From contig DPKV01000247.1 of the NCBI GenBank assembly GCA_003542325.1, positions 2,153-12,017 on the forward strand: DNA of 9,865 nt. Direction: 5' to 3'. Both the position numbers and the translations under genes were made by a program. The notes below the pieces were generated by a model. The model was not told the DNA's origin, did not search any database, and saw only the letters and a list, made by a program, of their open reading frames with translations. This document shows, piece by piece, positions 5,812 to 9,865 of this stretch. The stretch comes from Anaerolineaceae bacterium (GTDB lineage Bacteria > Chloroflexota > Anaerolineae > Anaerolineales > Anaerolineaceae). Every line of letters starts with the position of its first letter. Position 1 is the first letter of the stretch.

Positions 5812-7997
5812 TTCCTGGCTTTCTTCCCATTCCGCTCATCAATGCCGTTCAGGATGGCGGGTTCGTACATCCGGCCCATGTATTCCATCAACATCCGGCG
5901 GGTACTGAATTGACCGGCCAGAGTGCGGATATTTTCCTTGATGCGAGCGATCCATTCCGAGGGAAGGTTGTCTGCGGAACGCTGTTCATAATAGAGGGGA
6001 ATGATCTCTTTTTCCAGCGTGTCATAGAGCGACAATGCATCCTTCGCATCCTGTTCCTGGGGGTTGGTTTCCTCCTGGATGTCATCACCGATCGCCCATC
6101 CATTACGGCCATTGTAGCCTTCCCGCCACCAGCCATCCAGGATCGAGAAGTTCAATGCACCGTTCAAAGCCGCTTTCATCCCGGATGTGCCGGAAGCTTC
6201 CCGGGGTCGGCGGGGGGTATTCAGCCAAACATCCACACCCTGGGTCAAGTATCGGGCGATATTCATATCATAATCATCCAGGAAAACCAAACGTCCGCCA
6301 AACCGGGCATCCTTGACCGCGCGGTAAACCCGCTGGATCAATTGTTTTCCCGGCTCGTCCGCAGGGTGGGCCTTGCCGGAAAAGATGAACTGAACCGGCA
6401 TCCGGGCATTGGTGACCATGTTCATAAGCCGGTCATAGTCCGTCAGGATCAGGTCAGCCCGTTTATAGGTCGCAAACCGCCGGGCGAACCCGATGGTCAG
6501 GACATAGGGATCCAGCAGCACGCCGCTGGCGATGGTCTGCACGGGATACACTTCTGCGGTCTGCCATTGCCTCCGCCCCCGGCTGATGATATATGCCACC
6601 AGCTTTCGTTTCAGGTGCCGCCGGACACGCCAAAGTTCTTCATCAGGGATATTCTCCACACGCGCCCACATCTCGGCGTCGTCCAAATGTTCAGTCCAAT
6701 CCGAACCGATATACCGTGAGAAAAGCAGCCCCATTTGCCGCGCCAGCCAGGTTTCCGTGTGTACGCCGTTGGTGATATGTGCGATCGGCACGTCGTCCAC
6801 TTCCTTATCGGGCCAGAGGAAATGCCACATACTGCGGGCAACTTTGCCGTGCAGCTCGGAGACGCCGTTGCGGAATTCGGAAAGCTTCAGAGCCAGGATC
6901 GGCATACTGAAGGCTTCACCGCCCCAGGATTGCTGAACCTTGGCAATATTGATGAAGTCATCCCGTGTCAGTCCCAATTCCGGCCAGACCTGGACGAAGT
7001 ATTTATCGATCAACCACAGCGGGAACTCATCATTACCCGCCGGAACAGGAGTATGCGTTGTGAAGATGTTGGTCTTTTTAATGATCGCCGCAGCCTCGTC
7101 AAAGGTCATGCCCTTTTCAATGTATTCCATTGCCCGTTCCAAGGTCAGGAACGCGGAATGCCCTTCATTCATGTGCCATGCGGTTGGGATATAACCTAAC
7201 GTCCGCAGAGCGCGAACGCCGCCCATCCCCAGCAAAATTTCCTGCGAGATGCGCAGTTCCAGGTCGCTGATATACAACCGGTCCGTAAGCTGCCGGTCGT
7301 TCGGATCATTTTCGGGAATATTGGTATGCAGGAGATAAAGCTTGACCCGGCCCACGTTCAATTCATAAACCCGCGCAAAGACCTTTCGGCCCGGCAGGTC
7401 AATGGAGATTTTGACCGGTTCTTTGTTTTCATCCAGCAAACGGATCAACGGCAGGGAATCAAAATCAATCGGGACATTATCAGCCTGCTGCCAGCCGTCC
7501 TCACTGATCCGCTGCGAGAAATAGCCATAGGTATACACAAAACCCACACCCACCAGGGGGATACCCAGGTCACTCGATTCCTTGAGGTGATCACCCGCCA
7601 GGATACCCAAACCCCCGGCATAGACCATCAGAGATTCGTGGAGCCCAAACTCGAATGAGAAGTAAGCCATAAGCTCTTTGGTCAACTCAGGGTAGGTGCG
7701 CGAAAACCAGGTGTCCTTCTCGTTCATATACCGGTCAAATTCACGCAGGACCCGGTCATACTTATCCAGAAAGTAACGGTCGTCGGTGGCCGCGTTCAGG
7801 CGGGCACGATCGACTTGCTTCAGGAAGGCAACCGGGTTATGATAGGTCTCTTCCCAAAGCAAATCATCGATGTCTTTAAATAAGCGTTGAGCTTCCGCGT
7901 TCCAGACCCACCACAAGTTGTAGGCCAGATCGCTCAATCGGCTGAGTCGTCTGGGAAGGCTGAACTTCACAGGGGTTTCTCTTTGAATTTCGTTCAT
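5808..7997 (-). CDS. glgP: Alpha-glucan (glycogen/maltodextrin) phosphorylase, GT35, thermophile type
   Basis: This cytoplasmic PLP-dependent enzyme (729 residues) splits alpha-1,4-glucans with phosphate, releasing glucose-1-phosphate. A DUF3417 domain (about 13-100, with DLAYNLWWVWN) marks the short bacterial/archaeal subgroup. The glycosyltransferase core follows: FSFEFGLHESLMVYAGGLG (113-131), HMNEGHSAF (275-283), THTPVPAGNDEFP (314-326), HITNGVHTETW (407-417), GFARRFATYKRADL (503-516) and FSGKAHPADEPGK (539-551). The cofactor lysine is Lys608 in EASGTSGMKAALNG. All key motifs are intact and length is normal for this subgroup. ATG 7997 has AGAGGA 9 nt upstream (8007-8012). The stop overlaps the UPF0316 start by 4 bp, so this is the first gene of a two-gene operon. 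An extended -10 promoter (8110-8137) and a leader dyad (8029-8061) lie upstream. Natural substrate, glycogen or short maltodextrin, cannot be fixed from sequence. Confidence 0.95.
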   Translation of the reverse strand: MNEIQRETPVKFSLPRRLSRLSDLAYNLWWVWNAEAQRLFKDIDDLLWEETYHNPVAFLKQVDRARLNAATDDRYFLDKYDRVLREFDRYMNEKDTWFSRTYPELTKELMAYFSFEFGLHESLMVYAGGLGILAGDHLKESSDLGIPLVGVGFVYTYGYFSQRISEDGWQQADNVPIDFDSLPLIRLLDENKEPVKISIDLPGRKVFARVYELNVGRVKLYLLHTNIPENDPNDRQLTDRLYISDLELRISQEILLGMGGVRALRTLGYIPTAWHMNEGHSAFLTLERAMEYIEKGMTFDEAAAIIKKTNIFTTHTPVPAGNDEFPLWLIDKYFVQVWPELGLTRDDFINIAKVQQSWGGEAFSMPILALKLSEFRNGVSELHGKVARSMWHFLWPDKEVDDVPIAHITNGVHTETWLARQMGLLFSRYIGSDWTEHLDDAEMWARVENIPDEELWRVRRHLKRKLVAYIISRGRRQWQTAEVYPVQTIASGVLLDPYVLTIGFARRFATYKRADLILTDYDRLMNMVTNARMPVQFIFSGKAHPADEPGKQLIQRVYRAVKDARFGGRLVFLDDYDMNIARYLTQGVDVWLNTPRRPREASGTSGMKAALNGALNFSILDGWWREGYNGRNGWAIGDDIQEETNPQEQDAKDALSLYDTLEKEIIPLYYEQRSADNLPSEWIARIKENIRTLAGQFSTRRMLMEYMGRMYEPAILNGIDERNGKKARK

Positions 7998-8028
7998 CAG
8001 TTCAAATCCTCTTTTTTAAAATGGAATG

Positions 8029-8061
8029 CCTGCTTAAATAACACCTTGTCAGTTAAGCAGG
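8029..8061 (-). promoter_or_regulatory. 9-bp perfect dyad in the glgP leader
   Basis: CCTGCTTAA (8029-8037) and TTAAGCAGG (8053-8061) are perfect inverted repeats around 15 nt. In the minus-strand transcript the hairpin would sit between the likely start of transcription and the ribosome site at 8007-8012. It could be an operator for a carbon-responsive regulator or an mRNA structure. No T-run follows, so it is not a terminator. Confidence 0.5.
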
Positions 8062-8109
8062 AAACCGGATTCATCATACAGGTATCGTAAATCTCGTGCT
8101 TTCCAAGTC

Positions 8110-8137
8110 ATTGTATCAGCCTTTAATCATACCACAA
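8110..8137 (-). promoter_or_regulatory. Putative extended -10 promoter of the glgP operon
   Basis: On the minus strand TGA-TACAAT (8118-8110) is a TGn extended -10 with 5 of 6 matches to consensus. A weak -35 hexamer, TTGTGG (8137-8132), stands 16 nt upstream. Transcription would start near 8103, leaving a leader of about 105 nt that includes the dyad. Two copies of TCGCAAAC (8153-8160 and 8169-8176), 16 bp apart, lie just upstream and could be an activator site. Confidence 0.45.
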
Positions 8138-8197
8138 AGGCCATCTTGACTGTCGCAAACGAATTGCCTCGCAAACATAATAGGAGATTTATTAATC

Positions 8198-8278
8198 ATG
8201 CCCCTCTTTGATCCAATTCTCTTGGAGAAAAAGGGGTATATGTATTACTTTGAGCTGGAGAATAAATTAATCACTTGA
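8198..8278 (+). CDS. Possible 26-codon small ORF (doubtful)
   Basis: ATG 8198 opens a 26-residue frame (MPLFDPILLEKKGYMYYFEL...) ending TGA at 8276. AGGAG (8182-8186) stands 11 nt before it. It is the only + strand frame with a ribosome-like site between glgP and the lipoprotein gene. It overlaps the last 12 bases of the lipoprotein gene on the opposite strand. The hairpin at 8201-8236 falls inside it. Such a frame can arise by chance; no promoter is clear, and I recognise no family. Confidence 0.12.
   Translation: MPLFDPILLEKKGYMYYFELENKLIT
8201..8236 (-). terminator. Long hairpin downstream of the lipoprotein gene, terminator-like without U-tract
   Basis: The outer arms CCCCTCTTT (8201-8209) and AAAAGGGG (8229-8236) pair with one bulged C. 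The inner arms TCCAA (8212-8216) and TTGGA (8222-8226) enclose a 5-nt loop. It lies 30 nt past the lipoprotein stop on the minus strand. The bases after it, CATGATTAATAAATC, hold no T-run, so intrinsic termination is uncertain. Confidence 0.4.
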
Positions 8279-9571
8279 AATTGGTTTGAAGTAGAGTAAA
8301 TCGAAGTAAGCATCAAATTCATCTTCTTTATACCAACTATTTCCACCGCCCGCAGCCAAGATCAAGTTATCACCTGCTGAAAAGCCGTCAATATTCCCTA
8401 GATAGATCCAATCCACACCGTTTTCAGAGAAATAGAATGTATAAGACAAGCCTTGAATATCCAATCTCAAATAAACTGGGCCGGTGAACTGGATCTGGTC
8501 ATTGAATTTATAATCCATACTATTTGATCCGCAAGAGTCGCTGTCACATCCCCAGGCGTAAACCTTTCTACCCTCATTACGTTCAAGTGCGATACCTAAT
8601 TCAACAGTGTATCCGACGGTTTTATAAGTGCTTGGAGATAATGCAAGCCAAACAGATTGGTTGTCTCTAAACATGTCTGCATCAACGCGTGCGATGATGG
8701 AAATGTTCGTGTATTCTAAAGGATAAACAAAAACATTCTTCGTTATCCAATCTTCATCAGAATGGCTTACATATCTACCCTTGATGTGCAGCCAGCCAGA
8801 TTTTGAGGTCAAATCCCATCTTGAAGGATCTTCCCTGGCGATGTACATTGCATCTGGTAATGAGTTTTCATCTTCAAAATCTGTGCCCATTTGTTCCAGA
8901 ATCGGAGCTATAGCTGTAGCTGTTTGAGCCATTGACTCGGATTCCTGAACCGCCGCTACTGAAGTTTGTGTGGCATGCTCAATGTTTTGCTGAGTAGATT
9001 CAATGATTTCCTGAGTCATTTGCTCAACTTCTGCCGTCAAGGTTTGATGATAGGATTCTTCAGCAAAAGTTTGAGTTGCATTAGGCAATGGTTGCGCTGT
9101 GTCGACTAAATAAGTAATCAGTAGAGTTTGTCCAGGCTCTAAATCTTTCATTCCATACGAACGCGACAATTCATTAATTTCATCGCTGGATAAATTGTCA
9201 AGAATATACAAATAGAGAAGATGATCCCCGTTCCTCCAGACTTCACTGATAAAAGCATACTCATATCGCCAATTTTCATCAATCAGGGCATTTTCGATCT
9301 CTTCATAAGCGACTGCTTTTGTATCATCTGTAACCCGAACATCAATCTCATTCAGGTAAAGTGTTTCCTCATATCCAAAAAGATCTACTTTTAAGTTCTC
9401 CTTATCAGTTTCATTCATATCAATTGAATCTGCGTTTTTGTATAATGGCGCATCCACTGATGAGCCGGAATCATTTATCGACAGGCTGGAACTGCCCAGA
9501 CAAGCCAGACTTGATAGGATAATAATCATCACCGAAAGGAAAAGGATTATTGAGGTTTTTCTTTTTTTCAT
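8267..9571 (-). CDS. Secreted lipoprotein with a C-terminal concanavalin-like beta-sandwich domain
   Basis: This 434-residue exported protein has a signal with basic MKKRK, a hydrophobic core (7-20) and lipobox SLAC (21-24), so Cys24 is the probable lipidated residue anchoring it outside the cell. Residues 25-60 are a Ser/Asp-rich tether. An unrecognised domain (about 60-158) follows. Next comes an A/T/Q/E-rich helical spacer (165-228) with repeated ATQT-like units. The C-terminal domain (about 251-430) resembles the DUF1349/GH43_C2 beta-sandwich: SGWLHIKGRY, SIIARVDADMF, VYLRLDIQGLSYTFYFSENG, YFDLLYFKP. A Cys342/Cys347 pair could form a disulphide. No catalytic glycosidase domain is present, so binding of a surface glycan is possible but inferred. 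ATG 9571 has AAAGGAG 8 nt upstream and a good promoter at 9604-9631. It is transcribed alone; glgP has its own promoter. Confidence 0.8.
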   Translation of the reverse strand: MKKRKTSIILFLSVMIIILSSLACLGSSSLSINDSGSSVDAPLYKNADSIDMNETDKENLKVDLFGYEETLYLNEIDVRVTDDTKAVAYEEIENALIDENWRYEYAFISEVWRNGDHLLYLYILDNLSSDEINELSRSYGMKDLEPGQTLLITYLVDTAQPLPNATQTFAEESYHQTLTAEVEQMTQEIIESTQQNIEHATQTSVAAVQESESMAQTATAIAPILEQMGTDFEDENSLPDAMYIAREDPSRWDLTSKSGWLHIKGRYVSHSDEDWITKNVFVYPLEYTNISIIARVDADMFRDNQSVWLALSPSTYKTVGYTVELGIALERNEGRKVYAWGCDSDSCGSNSMDYKFNDQIQFTGPVYLRLDIQGLSYTFYFSENGVDWIYLGNIDGFSAGDNLILAAGGGNSWYKEDEFDAYFDLLYFKPISSD

Positions 9572-9579
9572 GTGTCATA

Positions 9580-9586
9580 CTCCTTT
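9580..9586 (-). promoter_or_regulatory. Ribosome binding site of the lipoprotein gene
   Basis: AAAGGAG on the minus strand, 8 nt before ATG 9571, supports that start over later in-frame ATG codons such as Met15. Confidence 0.7.
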
Positions 9587-9603
9587 GCTGGTGTAATACA
9601 AGT

Positions 9604-9631
9604 ATTATAAATGATAATGAATCTTAATCAA
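9604..9631 (-). promoter_or_regulatory. Putative sigma-70-type promoter of the lipoprotein gene
   Basis: On the minus strand a consensus -10, TATAAT (9609-9604), stands 16 nt from TTGATT (9631-9626), which matches 4 of 6 bases of the -35 consensus. The surrounding sequence is very AT-rich. Transcription would start near 9597, about 26 nt before the ATG. Confidence 0.6.
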
Positions 9632-9816
9632 GAAAGAAAATAAAAACTAAATATTATGCAGACTTTCTATGAAAAATCATAAAGTAATATTTGAGGCAAC
9701 GATACCAATAAAGTCAGGTTTTAATTTGAGGCATTACGAAAGCCTGCACGAGATGCCAATCAATGATTTTTAGGCTAATGGACGGTTTTAACCTGGTAGC
9801 TTTAGGATATTACTCT

Positions 9817-9836
9817 AATAAGCAATGATGCTTATT
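9817..9836. repeat. Perfect 8-bp hairpin near the right edge
   Basis: AATAAGCA (9817-9824), loop ATGA and TGCTTATT (9829-9836) pair fully. No T-run follows on either strand. The 256 bp from 9610 to 9865 otherwise hold no gene that I can recognise; a 10-bp direct repeat ATTTGAGGCA occurs at 9689-9698 and 9724-9733. Confidence 0.4.
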
Positions 9837-9865
9837 CTGGCAAGCGTCTCCAGATGGTGATGCGC

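Noticed and set aside
5781..6719. 312-codon open frame on the + strand opposite glgP
   Set aside because: It is antisense to a well-conserved phosphorylase, its product is rich in Pro/His/Gly with no family resemblance, and no ribosome site precedes it. A shadow frame.
9689..9733. 10-bp direct repeat ATTTGAGGCA near the right edge as an attachment or iteron site
   Set aside because: Only two copies, and no integrase or replication gene is visible; chance in AT-rich sequence is not excluded.

Overview
The window reads like a chromosomal segment of an anaerobic bacterium of the Chloroflexota, class Anaerolineae. That is a judgement from protein style: a thermophile-type alpha-glucan phosphorylase, a large HerA-like ATPase, and a lipoprotein with an A/T/Q-rich helical spacer. 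No rRNA, tRNA or marker gene is present to confirm it. Most genes lie on the minus strand. The exceptions are a transposase at the left end and a hydrolase remnant.

Positions 1-663 hold a self-contained RAYT unit: an IS200-like, REP-associated tyrosine transposase on the + strand, framed by two mirror-image REP hairpins. Each REP carries a GTAG tetranucleotide at the outer foot of its stem. From 670 to 2358 lie two decaying genes whose broken 5' ends meet at about 1930. A DUF885 metallopeptidase-like gene (minus) is interrupted by an in-frame TAA. An alpha/beta-hydrolase remnant (plus) lacks its N-terminal part and has a frameshift.

Positions 2411-4885 encode an intact 824-residue HerA/FtsK-type ATPase with a long coiled-coil tail (minus). 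The 395 bp upstream of it hold an imperfect 13-bp dyad near the likely promoter, two copies of a dispersed palindromic repeat, and a strong intrinsic terminator at 5229-5260. That terminator closes a two-gene operon read leftward: alpha-glucan phosphorylase (glgP, 7997-5808), then a UPF0316/DUF2179 membrane protein (5811-5281), joined by a 4-bp ATGA overlap. The operon has a plausible extended -10 promoter near 8110 and a 9-bp dyad in its leader.

The right end carries a secreted lipoprotein gene (9571-8267) with a good ribosome site and promoter, then 256 bp of AT-rich sequence with no recognisable gene.

Functionally, glgP points to storage-glucan breakdown to glucose-1-phosphate. The ATPase is probably a DNA-translocating or remodelling motor of unknown partner. 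I see no complete defence system, CRISPR array or other clearly new multi-gene system. The most unusual items are the RAYT/REP unit next to a decaying locus, the head-to-head truncated gene pair, the stand-alone HerA-like ATPase with its dyad, and the translational coupling of glgP to a UPF0316 membrane protein.
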